NCBI GenBank assembly: GCA_951394045.1
Contig: OX595992.1
Coordinates: forward strand, 2,108,001-2,172,000
Source: Nitzschia sp. DOCU1
Lineage: Eukaryota; Bacillariophyta; Bacillariophyceae; Bacillariales; Bacillariaceae
Length of the DNA: 64,000 bases
Direction: 5' to 3'
Part shown: piece after piece, positions 50,648 through 61,886 of the stretch
Layout: the number at the start of each line of letters is the position of its first letter
Numbering within the stretch: the stretch's first letter is position 1
Translations under genes and position numbers: made by a program
The notes under the pieces: model-generated
The model's database searches: none
What the model saw: the letters and a program-made list of their open reading frames with translations, nothing else
Told to the model about the DNA's origin: nothing

Positions 50648-52311
50648 TTATTCGAATAGACTCGAAGCAATTTGTTGGTACTTTTCTTCTCGTCCCGCCG
50701 AGATGCTGGTGATCTTGGCATTTTTGTTCTTGCCGTGAACTTGTTCAAACGACAAGGCATTGCCTTCCACGCATTCCTTCCAAGCCTGTCCACCATCAAT
50801 GTCCATGCGACTTTTCAAAACAAAGGATTCACCCGCTTCATCCGTCACAGCCACCATGACTTGGCCGTCGGCAGCAATAATTTCTTCTTGGCTCATGAGA
50901 TTGTACAAGATACATCCTTTGCCGGCGGTAATTTTGGGTGCGACACAATTGACAATAATAGCACCATCCGCCGAAATCTCCTTGGTTGTGACTTGACATA
51001 CCAACGAATCCGTGAGTGTGCCCTTCTCAAGCTTGCTCGCAAACGCATACGAATGTACCATGGACAAGTCTCCTTCCGACGCTGTGACGGGTCCATGTTC
51101 CAAACTCAAAAATTTGCGTAACAAGGTAGATTCTGGATTCGCATCATCCAACAACAAGAGTGAATTCTTTGAATACAAAACAAGTTGGCCATAATCCCAC
51201 CAACAGGCATCTTTTCCGACATTGACGGCACCAAACAATCCCAAGGTGCCACGATCAAAAGTTTCATTAAAGGCCTTCATACGATTGTAATGCCCCAACG
51301 ATTCCGCTTCTTCAATTCCTTTTTGACTCATCAGAAACAAATAATCTGCTTGAGACAAAGTCAATGGCATCCAAAAGTGTGGATCCGTATCGAATTTGGC
51401 AGTCTTGCCAGCCAATTCTGGACTGTATTCGACCAAGAGTGCTTTCAACATGGCCGCACTGACGGAAAAACTTCCCAAGGAAGGTCCGACTTGTCCAATC
51501 GTACCTAGCTGTCCCAACATTTTGGTAGCCGTGGCATGATCGACCTTTTCAACTTGTGCCGCTTCGGCCGCATCACCCTGGAGGACGGCAATGACACCAT
51601 ATTTCTCCAAACCTTGTGCGGCCCATTCTTCGGCGGTCGGTGCCGAATCTCCTAGGAGAGTACACATGATATCAATGTGGTGCGTGGGCGTATATTCAAA
51701 GGCTACCGAAGGCAAAAAGACTTGATCGCCCCAAAAGACAGAAAGACGTCCCTTGCGAGAGGGAGCATAAATTCCAGTTTGTTGGACGACAGCTTCCAAG
51801 ACGGTCAAGGCTTTTCCTGTAGCTTGGCGCAAAAATGGAAGTTTCTAAAAGCAATTGCAAAAAGTGGGATGATCAGAGAATCCATGCACTTTGTACGGCA
51901 AACACATCACAATACAAACAAACGTACCACTCCGGGCTTGTTGTTATTTTCCGATGCCGGCAAGGGTGCCATGCGAGTTCCTTTTCCAGCCGTATGATAC
52001 AAGGCCGCACTGATCGTATCCTTGGCCAGCAAGTCTTCCAAATCTTCGTCGAACTTGTCCTTGGCATACTTACAAGCCTTTTGCCAGGCATACAAGGTCC
52101 CTAGCCCATTACCGGCACCACTGCCACCCCAGTCTTCGGAAACTGCCAAGACCATGGGAAATTTGGCGTCTGCGCCCACACTCAATTTGGACATCCAAAA
52201 CTCGGCTTGATAATCGTCGGTAGTGCAAATAATGGTCACATCGAACCGATTTTCAGGTTTGGTCATGGCCGTCACTGCGGCATCAAAGCGGGTGTCCTTG
52301 TCATCCGACAT
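50648..52311 (-). CDS. Nucleotide-sugar pyrophosphorylase-like nucleotidyltransferase
   Basis: Exons 51928-52311 and 50648-51844 with an 83-nt intron (GTACGT donor, TTTTAG acceptor) give 526 residues. The signature AGKGTRMAPLPASENNNKP near residue 110-127 is the nucleotide-binding loop of sugar-1-phosphate nucleotidyltransferases (G-x-G-T-R-M-x-P-L ... K-P), and the intron falls just after it, followed by KLPFLRQATGK. WGDQVFLP in exon 2 is the equivalent of the metal-binding GD motif. The C-terminal half may hold a beta-helix (VCQVTTKEISADGAIIVNCV, CILYNLMSQEEI). No targeting peptide is seen. The sugar and nucleotide cannot be told from motifs. Together with three glycosyltransferase genes nearby it suits surface glycan supply, by inference. 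Confidence 0.72.
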
Positions 52312-52732
52312 GATGATGATTCTAGTTCTAGGGGTCAATGCAAGTTGCGCAAGTCAATGAGAGAGTGGTGTCAACAGCTATGTGGTTGTCTGAATGATGG
52401 AGCAGGATGATGTCGTTGATGATCGGTCATTGTGCATCTCATCCTTCCTCTGCCGCCTGCCAATCACCACCCGCACGCGTGCGTGACGCATGGCAACGAA
52501 TCTATTTAACGTCCATATAACCGAAAATGTAATCCAAGCGGTCAATGGGATCCGCTTGATCCAAACTGGATGGCTGCCACTGGGGTATGCCGAAACTATC
52601 AGCAAAAGAGTTGGTAGTACCCACTCTATTTCTCTGAAATAGTATCTATGGTATGGGGCGCTTCTCCTCCAGCCTAGGTTGTTGCTAGCCTATGCAAATT
52701 ATGGGGCTCGATACAGGTAGTAGTGCTAAGTG
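52312..52732. other. Intergenic upstream of the pyrophosphorylase gene
   Basis: About 420 bases with the promoter and leader of the minus-strand pyrophosphorylase gene. No other feature recognised. Confidence 0.4.
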
Positions 52733-53216
52733 CTATTCTTGCTTCTTTAGAGACTCGCCCCCCCCCCCCCCTCCCCCCGATGTTTCGCGATATGCTCTTT
52801 CCATGCCCCGACCGTGCGCCAAGCGTCCATCGAACAAGGCGCTAGCAAATGCATGTAATTCTGGCCAGTTACCCCCAAGGCAGGGACGTTCCTGTTCGAT
52901 TGCCTGTAGCGGCACTATTAGAGTCGCCAGGTCAGTATGAAAATCCCACCAATCGGCAATCAAATTGTGCCGAATAATACGACCCTCATAAGCCTTGACG
53001 AGTTCCGAATGAGTAACTCCTTGTTTAACGTCTCACCAGCCTCGGTTTTTCAGACTCGATCATTGAATCTCCCATAAAAAGAGGACATGAAACTCTCCCA
53101 GTTGGTGCCCGACAAGCTGCTCAAGTTCCTTCGTCCAAATTCTGGAATATCCCAGTTCATGATTCGTGACCAGACGTAAAGTGTATGCGACTTTCCAAAC
53201 GCCAAAATCAACGCAT
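52733..53216 (-). pseudogene. Relic of an SGNH-like family gene (C-terminal half)
   Basis: Reading leftward, the minus strand first gives LRLVTNHELGYSRIWTKELE, then LEQLVGHQLGEFHVLF, which align with LHLITNHEMFYS and LEELTGHNLEDFDLLF of the intact neighbour. A stop interrupts after FLWEIQ (near 53060). A second frame then gives LIADWWDFHTDLATL, the counterpart of LIADWYFYATDFSTL in family member 4, and finally GRLAHGRGMERA. A run of Cs (Gs on this strand) near 52750-52777 lies in its last part. The N-terminal half is absent; the relic abuts the stop codon of the next gene, as if left by unequal crossing-over. Confidence 0.7.
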
Positions 53217-54368
53217 TTAGCGGCTATTGAGGAACTTTGCCTTAGTTTTGCCCCACATTTCGTATGCAGCTTCCAGCATTTCCCACGCCATGAGATCAGG
53301 GTGGCCACCACGCTTCCCCATGCAAGCATGCTTGGATTCTTCGTACTCACAGATTCCGGCCTTGCTCCATTCGTCCGTCGAGCAATATCCAAGAGCGTTT
53401 GCGTAGTGCCGGCCATCGAGGACCAAGATTGTGCGGGCTCGTTCGCGCCGTACTTGCTTCATGCGCCATCTCTGCGAGGTGAGGGTCTTGAGTGCTGAGG
53501 CGTCGTTGTACCAGTCGGCCATTAACGTGTGGGCGACAATCGGCCCAGGATAGGCCTTCGCGATATCGGTGAGTGTGATGCCACTTTGGGTAATTGTGGT
53601 CCCATTTTCATCCCAAGAGTAGTCGTTGAATCTACCGTAAAACAGCAAATCAAAGTCTTCAAGATTATGGCCGGTCAGCTCTTCAAGATGTGGTCTCCAA
53701 CCTTTTTCTGAGTAAAACATCTCGTGATTGGTAATAAGATGCAACTTGGCATGATTGGCGAATTCAAATTTGTAGTATGGACCACGTCTAATGGGGAAAG
53801 AGACATTGTCGGCAATTATCTCTTCGTCGCTCAACAACGAGTCCGAGTATTGGCACGCCAGAGTGAGAAAAATAGACCGAGAGTGAGAGTTTCCAATGAC
53901 CAGAATAGTTGAATTGGCAGGAAAGGGGCTATGAAGCCGTCGACCCCACGTGGGTTTTTGATTGTACGTTGTTTTGATGTTGGCTTGAAAGTTCTCAAAG
54001 TCTTGGGGGGTGCCATCAATGTAGGACCTCAAAGTGTTGTTTTCGCCATGCGCCCACAAAATGAATTGCTCCAACTTGTCTGCAAATTCTTCGTACCGAG
54101 GTCCTTCACAAACATAGGGCTCTCGTCCCGCGGTGGCTTTGGTGCAAAAGGGATATTTCGATAAGGCCACTGAAATGGGGCGTGCTAATATGTATTCCTC
54201 GAACCTATGGCTTATCCCACCACGCAAGACAACCAAAGAATTCGATGAAAGGTTCATGACACCCAAAAGAACAATCGCTATAAGAATAAATGCCCCTCGA
54301 TTGTTCGGTGGAGACGACCATGTGATGTTCCTTCCATGATCCTCCATTGTTGTATTTATTGCTGCCAT
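53217..54368 (-). CDS. Type II membrane SGNH-like protein, family member 2
   Basis: 383 residues, single exon. The anchor helix is AFILIAIVLLGVMNL near residue 28. Blocks match member 1: GREPYVCEGPRYEEFADKLE, VIGNSHSRSIFLTLACQYSD (nucleophile-type motif with Ser in place of Thr), FANHAKLHLITNHEMFYS, DFDLLFYGRFNDYSW, AHTLMADWYN, VLDGRHYANALGYC and RGGHPDLMAWEMLEA. Paired cysteines flanking the last block (GICEYEESKHACMG) may form a disulfide in the lumen. The middle and C-terminal parts are closest to member 3. Enzyme activity is unproven. Confidence 0.65.
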   Translation of the reverse strand: MAAINTTMEDHGRNITWSSPPNNRGAFILIAIVLLGVMNLSSNSLVVLRGGISHRFEEYILARPISVALSKYPFCTKATAGREPYVCEGPRYEEFADKLEQFILWAHGENNTLRSYIDGTPQDFENFQANIKTTYNQKPTWGRRLHSPFPANSTILVIGNSHSRSIFLTLACQYSDSLLSDEEIIADNVSFPIRRGPYYKFEFANHAKLHLITNHEMFYSEKGWRPHLEELTGHNLEDFDLLFYGRFNDYSWDENGTTITQSGITLTDIAKAYPGPIVAHTLMADWYNDASALKTLTSQRWRMKQVRRERARTILVLDGRHYANALGYCSTDEWSKAGICEYEESKHACMGKRGGHPDLMAWEMLEAAYEMWGKTKAKFLNSR

Positions 54369-55072
54369 GGGTGCAATCTTTTGCTTGCTGTGAACGGCTT
54401 TGATTGTCGAGCCGTGGAAATATCACAAAAAACAAGTGAACGTGATGAAGGAATGAACACGGCCATCAGCCGTCACGATCACAATGTGTCTCATCGGCGA
54501 AGTGATTATGAGGGTGATCGTCGACTAGAGAGAAAAAAGGAAGAAGGAAAAATTGCCATACACATGACTAAGAAAGTCATACTAGTCGACATATCCGGGT
54601 CTTTTAGTCAAAAGGGAGTTCTGGTACTTGGTGTACACACTGGGTCTACGTGGCGAATTTTGTGTAGGTTTGTGTAGAAAATGTACTGCTCCGCAAAACT
54701 TGAGGATGCAGACCATTCATGCAAAAGATGATAACCCAAAGGTGTTCAAAAGAGCCTAAAAAGGCTACAAGTGCTTGAAGCCTCTCCCCATAGTCCGATG
54801 AGTCGTTACCTTGGCTACCACCATCATCCACGGGCTTTACTCTCTGTATTCATGTTAGAAAATCAAAGCAGCGTAGAGTACGCACTATCTAGTTAGCACA
54901 CAACTACCTTGACGACCGAAGAAGATCAACTCTTTGCGCGCAGGAAAAATATGCGCCACCTAGGACTGCCTCAAAACAAGCCACTATACTGATTGGACTC
55001 TTTCACCCGTTTGGGGATCATCAATGCTATTAGTCTGCACTTCTAGTAGAGCGAGCTGGGTCTTGTAGTCGT
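54369..55072. other. Intergenic between SGNH-like members 2 and 3
   Basis: About 700 bases. It holds the promoter of member 2 and the 3' region of member 3. A plus-strand frame (54336-54677) and a minus frame (54646-54831) show no family resemblance. No relic of the SGNH family was found here. Confidence 0.4.
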
Positions 55073-56218
55073 CTAGCTGCTACTGAGGAACTTTGCCTCA
55101 GTTCTGCCCCACATCTTGTATGCAGCTTCGACCATGTCCCACGCCATGAGATCGGAGTGGCCACCTCGCTTCCCCATGCAAGGATGCTTGGATTCGTCGT
55201 CTTCACAGATTCCTGCCTTGCTCCATTCGTCCGTCGAGCAATATCCAAGAGCGTTCGTGTAGTGCTGGCCATTGAGGACCAAGATTGTGAGGCCTCGTTC
55301 GGGCCATACTTTCTTCAGGTGCATACGCTGCGAGCCGAGGGTCTTGGGCGCTGTGGCGGCGTTGTGCCACTCTGCCATTAGCGAGTGGGCGACAATCGGC
55401 CCAGGATAAGCTTTCGCGACATCGGTGAGTGTGATGCCGCTTTGGGAATATTTAATGCCATTTTCTTCCCAAGAGTAGTCGTTGAATCTACCGTAAAACA
55501 GCAAATCAAAGTCTTCAAGATTATGGCCTGTCAGCTCTTCAAGATGTGGCCTCCAGCCTTCTTTTGAGTAAAACATCTCGTGATTGGTAATAAGATGCAA
55601 CTTGGCATGATTGGCGAATTCAAATTTGTAGTATGTACCGCGTCTAACGGGGAAAGTGACATTATCGGCAAGGATCTCTTCGTCACTCAACAACGAGTCC
55701 GAGTATTGGCACGCGAGAGTGAGAAAAATTGACCGAGTATGTGAGCTTCCGACGGCCAGAATAGTTGAATTGGCAGGAAAAGGGCTACCCAATCTTCGGC
55801 CCCAAAGGGGTCTTCCGGTTGTTCTTGGAGACTTGACGTCTTTTGTTTTCTTATTAAATTCAGCACGATGTCGGAAGAACGATGGTAGATTATTCTCTTC
55901 GTCGTGTACCCAAAGGATGAACTGCTCAAGCTTGTCTGCAAATGCTTCGTACCGAGGTCCTTCACAAACATAGGGTTCACGCCCTACTGAGGCTCTAGTG
56001 CAAACGGGATACTTGGATAGGAGCGGATGAGAGCCTGCCGATGGAATGGAAATCTTTCCGTCAAGGTTGTGGGGATATTCTGTTAACGAACTCAAATCTC
56101 TCGAGCCACTAAATTTGAACTGGGTTGCAAAAAGGCAAACAACAAAGAACAGATATACAATGTAGCGACGCCGTCTTTGTTTTGGGAGGAGTGGAATTCT
56201 TCTCTCGGCCTTGATCAT
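55073..56218 (-). CDS. Type II membrane SGNH-like protein, family member 3, mosaic
   Basis: 381 residues, single exon. The N-terminal part (KAERRIPLLPKQRRRRY, then the anchor IVYLFFVVCLFATQF) and the upstream DNA are close to member 4, while the middle and end (SIFLTLACQYSDSLLSDEEI, DFDLLFYGRFNDYSW, KAYPGPIVAHSLMAEW) are close to member 2. VGSSHTRS replaces GNSHTR, so the Asx position of block I is Ser here. The candidate His in RGGHSDLMAWDMVEA is kept. The basic RRRR stretch before the helix fits a type II orientation. Confidence 0.65.
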   Translation of the reverse strand: MIKAERRIPLLPKQRRRRYIVYLFFVVCLFATQFKFSGSRDLSSLTEYPHNLDGKISIPSAGSHPLLSKYPVCTRASVGREPYVCEGPRYEAFADKLEQFILWVHDEENNLPSFFRHRAEFNKKTKDVKSPRTTGRPLWGRRLGSPFPANSTILAVGSSHTRSIFLTLACQYSDSLLSDEEILADNVTFPVRRGTYYKFEFANHAKLHLITNHEMFYSKEGWRPHLEELTGHNLEDFDLLFYGRFNDYSWEENGIKYSQSGITLTDVAKAYPGPIVAHSLMAEWHNAATAPKTLGSQRMHLKKVWPERGLTILVLNGQHYTNALGYCSTDEWSKAGICEDDESKHPCMGKRGGHSDLMAWDMVEAAYKMWGRTEAKFLSSS

Positions 56219-56734
56219 TTTCGTCGGTTGGGAGGAACAACAGGAGTGACGTGGAAAGCTTTCCCCCGCTTCAATAGTTGAATCTTCGTCTCGCAGGTAG
56301 TAGTACTCGTAGCTGTTTTGCCACCAGCGTTGCGTTGTCGTTTGCTTTTCTACCTGGTATGTTATGATGCTTTCCTCCTTGGGTGGAGGGGGGACTCTCT
56401 GTCGTCCAGTTTGATGTGTGTGAGAGAGTCATTCGCGAGGCGGAAGAGTGGTCTTTTCATTCAATCATCAATCTAATCTTGGGCATCTCATTCCGACTAG
56501 TCATCATTTCTACACCATCCTATTCTGCATCCATTTGACTAATAAGAGTAGAAACAAAGCTTATGTAGCTGTACCATGTGGAATTTACCGCGTCCATCAA
56601 CAGACATAGTGCAACGCCAGGTCGCAATCAAAATCGTTGAACCGAAATAGCTACCTGTAGCATTGGAAGATGAGAGCAGCGGAGGAATAATAGGCACTAC
56701 GACAACAAAAGTTGTCATTAGTGGCATGTACGTG
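56219..56734. promoter_or_regulatory. Promoter region of SGNH-like member 3
   Basis: The first 110 bases upstream of the start resemble those upstream of member 4 (shared word CCCGCTTCAATAGTTGAATC), so promoter and gene start were duplicated together. The remainder has no recognised feature. Confidence 0.5.
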
Positions 56735-57865
56735 CTAAGATTTTGTTGCTTGTTGCTCTTCCAACGCCTCGTGCATGGCTTCGATCATGTCCCATGCCAC
56801 TAGATCGGCATGACCACCTCGTGCGCCCAAACATGCGTGCTTGTTTTCCATAGCCTCACATTCTCCCGCCGTTTTCCAAGCGTCTGTCGAGCAAGGCCCC
56901 AATACTTTCATGTATCGTCGAGCGTCGACAAGAATGATAGTTTTGGCACGTACTTTCGACATTTTGGCGCGTTGGTCAGCCAGAGTGGAAAAGTCGGTTG
57001 CATAAAAATACCAATCTGCAATCAAGGTATGCCCAACAATCGGACCAGCATAAGCATTGGCAATCACTGTAAGATTGATCCCTTGAATCTCGGTCGGTTT
57101 GTCGCTACCGTCCTTTGGTATGTACATGTCATTGAATCGACCATAGAAAAGCACATCAAAGTCGTTCAGTTGATGACCAGTAAGTTCTTCGAGTTGCTCC
57201 TGCCAATCGTCAGAGTAGACCATGTGATGATTCGTAACGAGATGAACTTTTGCATGATTCGCAAATTCGTACAGATAGTAGGTACCACGTCGCACGGGAA
57301 AGGTTTCTTCGTCCCGAATGATCTCCACGTCTTGAAGAAGCAAAGGCTCGTATTGACAGGCAATGGTCGAAAAGATGGAGCGAGTATGGGAACTTCCAAA
57401 AGCTAGCATGTTAGAATTGGGAGGAAAGGGAATTTCGGTCCTGCATCCCCAAGTCGGTTTCTTATTCCTTTCAGTTCGAGTACCTTGTCGTAACCGCTTC
57501 ATGTCTTTCTCGGTTGGATAGTACAAGCGAATCGTACTATTTTCCCCATGCGTCCAAAGGATAAACTGCTCAAGCTTGTCTGCGAATTCTTCGTACCGAG
57601 GTCCTTCACAGACATAGGGTTCACGCCCTACTGAGGCTCTAGTGCAAACGGGGTACTTGGGTACGGCCGGATGAGAGCCTGCCGCCGGAATGGAAACCTT
57701 TCCCTCGCCAAGGGTCTGGGGATTTTCTTTTAACGAACTCAAATCTCTCGAGTCGCCAAATTTGAACTGGTTTGCAAAAAAACAAACAACAACAAGCAGA
57801 TATACAACGTAGCGACGCCGTCTTTGTTTTGGGAGGGGTGCAATTCTTCTCTCAGCCTCGATCAT
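56735..57865 (-). CDS. Type II membrane SGNH-like protein, family member 4
   Basis: 376 residues, single exon. Basic N-terminus (KQRRRRY) and anchor helix VVYLLVVVCFFANQF, then the usual blocks: GREPYVCEGPRYEEFADKLE, AFGSSHTRSIFSTIACQYE, HAKVHLVTNHHMVYS, DFDVLFYGRFND, VGHTLIADWYFYATD, VDARRYMKVLGPC and RGGHADLVAWDMIEAMHE. As in member 3, GSSHTR replaces GNSHTR. The C-terminal part is nearer to member 1 than to members 2 and 3. Substrate unknown. Confidence 0.65.
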   Translation of the reverse strand: MIEAERRIAPLPKQRRRRYVVYLLVVVCFFANQFKFGDSRDLSSLKENPQTLGEGKVSIPAAGSHPAVPKYPVCTRASVGREPYVCEGPRYEEFADKLEQFILWTHGENSTIRLYYPTEKDMKRLRQGTRTERNKKPTWGCRTEIPFPPNSNMLAFGSSHTRSIFSTIACQYEPLLLQDVEIIRDEETFPVRRGTYYLYEFANHAKVHLVTNHHMVYSDDWQEQLEELTGHQLNDFDVLFYGRFNDMYIPKDGSDKPTEIQGINLTVIANAYAGPIVGHTLIADWYFYATDFSTLADQRAKMSKVRAKTIILVDARRYMKVLGPCSTDAWKTAGECEAMENKHACLGARGGHADLVAWDMIEAMHEALEEQQATKS

Positions 57866-58797
57866 TTTCGTCGGTTGGGACGAACACGAGGAAAGATTTG
57901 CCCCGCTTCAATAGTTGAATCTTCGTTTCGCAAGTAGTACTCGTAGCTGTGCGGTAGATGCAACGCGTGTCGCTTTCAAGCATCCAAGACATGCAACCTT
58001 TGATGTGTGTCCAAGAGAGCTTATTGATGTTAATGAATGTGGTGGCAGGGTCAGAAAAGAATTTGGGATTACCTCCATGCATGCTACAGTACCATGGCAT
58101 GGGTCTTGTCGTCGTCATCGCCCCGCCGCCCCGCGGTCATTTCATTTTGATCTTGCTCGGAAGCCTACCTCCACGTGGAGGGAAATGGGAAAAGCTTTCG
58201 CTCGAAAAGGATCGTTTCAGTCAATCTTGTTTGATGACTGACAGACGACGCCATCGGCGTTTAGGCGCGAAAAATGCCGTCCGTTGGGCCCGCATATTTA
58301 TTGGCGTACTCCGGCCTTTCCACGACTTGCGCCTGCCGAACTGTCAATCAAGCCCAGCAAGTCTCCATCGACCAATCCCCATCATCACCTTTTCGTCACC
58401 AAAAATATTATCATTCTCGTTCTTTCGACACGTTCAAACTCCGATCGTAGCTAGCACTGCACTGGCGCACTGTATGTGCACACATAAATTGTCGTCGACT
58501 CACTCATTCGCTTCGGAAGACTCCCAGCACGGTGGCAAGGCTAATGCGTTTGAAACCAAGATTGACCAAAGACTCGCCCTTATTGGCTTGAGTCATGTGG
58601 TACCAGAAGTACCAAAGCCAAAGGAATGATTCCAAAAGAATCTTCTTTTGTTCTTTTTTGTGTGCGAAACGAAGTGAAAGCACATGATTCTTTCGTCCAC
58701 AATTCACGACAAAAGTGGCTTGTAACAATTGCCGTAATTTTAACTTGCCCCACTTCTTTCGCAAAACACATTTTACAACAACAAGCAACAAACAACA
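57866..58797. other. Long intergenic region upstream of the LRR gene
   Basis: About 930 bases between divergent genes. A 223-codon plus-strand frame (57958-58629) was examined: it has no domain, no signal peptide and is overlapped by antisense frames, so it is not called. The proximal 110 bases next to member 4 are duplicated upstream of member 3. CAACAACAAGCAACAAACAACA directly precedes the LRR start. Confidence 0.45.
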
Positions 58798-60575
58798 ATG
58801 GTAACTTTTCATAGGGCGTTCCTGCCTTTTGTTCTCGTCGCATGCTCTTGGGAGGCCTCTTATGGTATGCTTCGGGGCAAGCAAAGACGTGTCGCTGGGT
58901 CCGAGTCCAGCTCGGCCTCCGAAGGTGATGTTCCAATGCCAACCCCCCGAGGACAACGAAAGCAGCGTAAGCTGGCTGACAATTGGGGAAACATGAATAT
59001 GCTCACCGTTCCCTTGAGGGACCTCTGTGAAAGTGGGTGTCAAGAGGACGCGGATTGCTCGGCTTCCCTCGTTTGCTTTCAGCGCTCGGAAGCTTACCAA
59101 GAAGCACCAGGATGCAGTGATGCTGCATCGGATGCCACCACCACAAACTACTGCGTCTCTGAAAGTCTCACGAACCCACCAACGAATGCGCCAACGCCAG
59201 AGCCTTATGCGCGAGCTTACCCCAACAGAGATCCAGTCCAAGCGCCTTCTACACGGACCTTGTCGGACTCGACCGCCACCTTTATAAAAAGCCGTATTGC
59301 GGAATATGCATTGGGGAAAGGAAGTGAGTTTTCCTCGACAACCTCATACCAGTCCAAGGCCGTTAGTCGCATGGCTGAAGTCTATGGAATGGAAAGCGCG
59401 AGTGATGCAAAACTCGTTCAGTTTTACGTTTTGTACTGTATCTTTTATGCGACAAGCGGAGTGTCTAATCCGGTCGTCGCAAGTGATTATCGTTTCGCGG
59501 CCTTAACAGAGATTCCAGGATGGATCAGTCAAGACGGATGGAGCAGCACTGAGACGGATATTTCCGCTTTGGATCCTTGTAATGGAAGCTGGTACGGCAT
59601 CGAATGCGACGCCTATGGTCGGGTAACCGAGATCACCCTCGATTCGAATCGTCTGACGGGTGCTTTCCCACCCGAGGTGGTCTTGCTGGCGTTGGACGGA
59701 CAATATGCCACTGGTGCAGGCAACTTGAACAGAATTGACCTGTTCAAGAATGAGTTCTTGACCGAAAAGGAAGGTGACACATACTGGTGGTGGCAACACC
59801 TGGGATCCAACTTTCGTAAGTCTATCGTTTTCAATATTTACACCGAGCGCTAAAAAGGAATTCATGCACTCACTTGCCCTATGCTTCCATAGAATACCTG
59901 CTCTTCCGACAAACTGCCTTTGGTGGTAAACTTAACAAGCTACCGCCCAACGTGGTCGAGTTCGATTGCTCCTACACTCTTATTGAAGGTGGACTGGAAG
60001 AGGAAAACTTTGAGGGATTGGATCATGTGAACTATTTGCTGTTAGATGGCAACTTTTTCAATACCAGTGTCCCACTCGTCCTTGGAAGACTCCCTCAACT
60101 GCAGTTTCTCTACATTGCCGACGCCTCTCTGACGGGTGACTTCTCCTATATCAAAGAAGGTATGCCTAAACTCTATGAACATTGGGTTGACTATAACCCC
60201 TCGATGAGTGGAACGATTCCTACCGAGCTCGGTAGCGTTACGACTCTTGCATCCTTGTCCTGGACGGAAAACAACTTGAGTGGCACTATCCCTACCCAGC
60301 TAGGTAACTTGACCTCGTTGCGCCAGTTGTGGCTTTCGGGCAACAACTTGGGAGGTCGTGTTCCTACTGAGCTGGGTTATCTGCTTGGTCTCAAGACCCT
60401 CCACCTGGAAGCAAACAAATTGTCAGGATCCATGCCATCGCAAGTTTGTGCAAACTACGATGGTGGAATCTTTCGACCACTGGATGTAGTGGGTGCCGAC
60501 TGCAGTGCCTTTGGAGGCACAATCGACTGCCCCTGCTGCACATGTTGTTCCTACGTGGCTTGCCGTGATGAATAA
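58798..60575 (+). CDS. Secreted leucine-rich-repeat protein with Cys-rich N-terminal motif
   Basis: Exons 58798-59815 and 59893-60575, intron 77 nt (GTAAGT/CCATAG), product 566 residues. A signal peptide (FVLVACSWEASYG) is followed by a Cys-rich segment (LCESGCQEDADCSASLVCF) like the knottin-like head common in diatom LRR proteins. A Pro/Thr linker leads to a plant-type LRR cap (GSWYGIECDAYGRVTEITL) and repeats of the N-x-L-x-G-x-I-P type (ENNLSGTIPTQLGNLTSL, SGNNLGGRVPTELG). The C-terminus is Cys-rich (CPCCTCCSYVAC) with no transmembrane helix or kinase, so the protein is probably secreted or wall-bound. Ligand unknown. Confidence 0.82.
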
Positions 60576-60862
60576 TTGTTTACTTCAATGTGATCTTTGT
60601 TAATAGGGAGATGGCGGTGAAGCTAACCGCTTGTCAAAATAATTGTTGGCGACATTCGGAGCACTGTGCCTTAGTGCCGCAGTGCTCCGGGTAGCCTTGT
60701 CAAAGCTCAATAACCCATACTGGTAGTTGACCGATAACACTTCGTAAGCGCTTCTTGCTAGGCTGGCTAAAATCAGCACTTCAAGCATCTTTATACAATC
60801 ACGTGAATCTACATTGATTCATTATATTACTAATTGTAAGTCCGTAGTGGCTACACACTGAT

Positions 60863-61597
60863 CTAGTTTGACATTTCCTCACTCGAGGCCGTTGGAGAGA
60901 TAGTCTTGGCGTCCTCTTCAATACGAGCCCGCTTGTTGACTTCATCTTTGACAGCAGCAATGCCTGTCGACCCGAATCCACCAGCCCCCCGAACAGTCTC
61001 ATCCAGCTCTTGGACTTCTTCAACTGGTACCATCAAGATTTGTTCCAGGACGAGCTGAGCAATGCGATCACCGGGTTGGATCACAAAGTCCTCTTCACCC
61101 AAATTGAAGAGCACCACGCCCACTTCCCCACGGTAATCCGCATCAACCACGCCCGCCCCGACATGAATGCCGTTCTTGACAGTCAAGCCGGAACGAGGGG
61201 CAACGCGACCGTAGGTACCAGCAGGACAAGCGATGCTCAAGCCAGTCTTAACGACAGCGCGAGCCCCTGGAGCAATGGTTTTGGCTTCAGAGCTACTCAA
61301 ATCATAGCCAGCGCTCCACTCGCTGCCGCGAGTCGGCAGCACGGCTTCGGGGCGCAACTTCTTTACTTGCAAAGTAGGGATGTTATTGTTAGCAGCAGAC
61401 GACATGGTAAGAACTTGGATCCACGGTGTGGAAGAACGCAAGAGACGAGAGAGGAACCGAATGATGACAATCGATCGAGAGAAGAGATGAGGACTTTGCT
61501 GTTTCGGCGTGTTTGGCAAAGGACATCCTGCGATTTTTGTAAAGGCAAGCCCCTCTTCGTCTTGGAAGCAAATGGGCGGGGACGGCCGGCGACGCAT
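60863..61597 (-). CDS. dut: dUTP pyrophosphatase (dUTPase)
   Basis: All five motifs of trimeric dUTPases are seen: [25 protein letters not shown] with the catalytic Asp, RIAQLVLE, and the C-terminal [10 protein letters not shown]. The enzyme splits dUTP to dUMP and pyrophosphate, keeping uracil out of DNA and feeding thymidylate synthesis. The frame is open from ATG 61597 (244 residues); the core alone starts at ATG 61405 (MSSAANN, 180 residues). The extra 64 residues are Arg-rich (FLSRLLRSS) and may be an organelle presequence, as in dual-targeted dUTPases, or may be 5' leader. Motif V is followed by a charged tail of 35 residues. Confidence 0.93.
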   Translation of the reverse strand: MRRRPSPPICFQDEEGLAFTKIAGCPLPNTPKQQSPHLFSRSIVIIRFLSRLLRSSTPWIQVLTMSSAANNNIPTLQVKKLRPEAVLPTRGSEWSAGYDLSSSEAKTIAPGARAVVKTGLSIACPAGTYGRVAPRSGLTVKNGIHVGAGVVDADYRGEVGVVLFNLGEEDFVIQPGDRIAQLVLEQILMVPVEEVQELDETVRGAGGFGSTGIAAVKDEVNKRARIEEDAKTISPTASSEEMSN

Positions 61598-61886
61598 TGC
61601 TCAGTACAAATTTTTACGTAATCCTTCGTGGAAAATGGATCAAAACTTCGCGCCAAAGAATAACATGACTGACTGACTCATGACTGACTGTCCAAGGCCA
61701 AAGTGTGGTCGAAGGTCGCGATTGGGTTTCTACCAGGCTATGTGAAAGAGACTTGGCGCGAAAACGCCAACGTGCGTCAGTGAAAGTGACTTTGTGAGAC
61801 TGAGGCAAAACGATCACAAAACCTGTTTCCTTGCAGCGCAGACTACTAGGTACAGTCATGGTTAAAATTAACTTTGCTTCCGACGA

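Noticed and set aside
52750..52777. Run of Cs as a possible regulatory or structural element
   Set aside because: It lies within the SGNH-like relic and is best seen as a simple-sequence expansion in dead DNA.
57958..58629. 223-codon plus-strand open frame
   Set aside because: No domain, targeting signal or repeat; composition unlike neighbouring genes and overlapped by antisense frames; sits where two promoters are expected.
61010..61621. 203-codon frame antisense to dUTPase
   Set aside because: Shadow of a gene with all five dUTPase motifs on the other strand.
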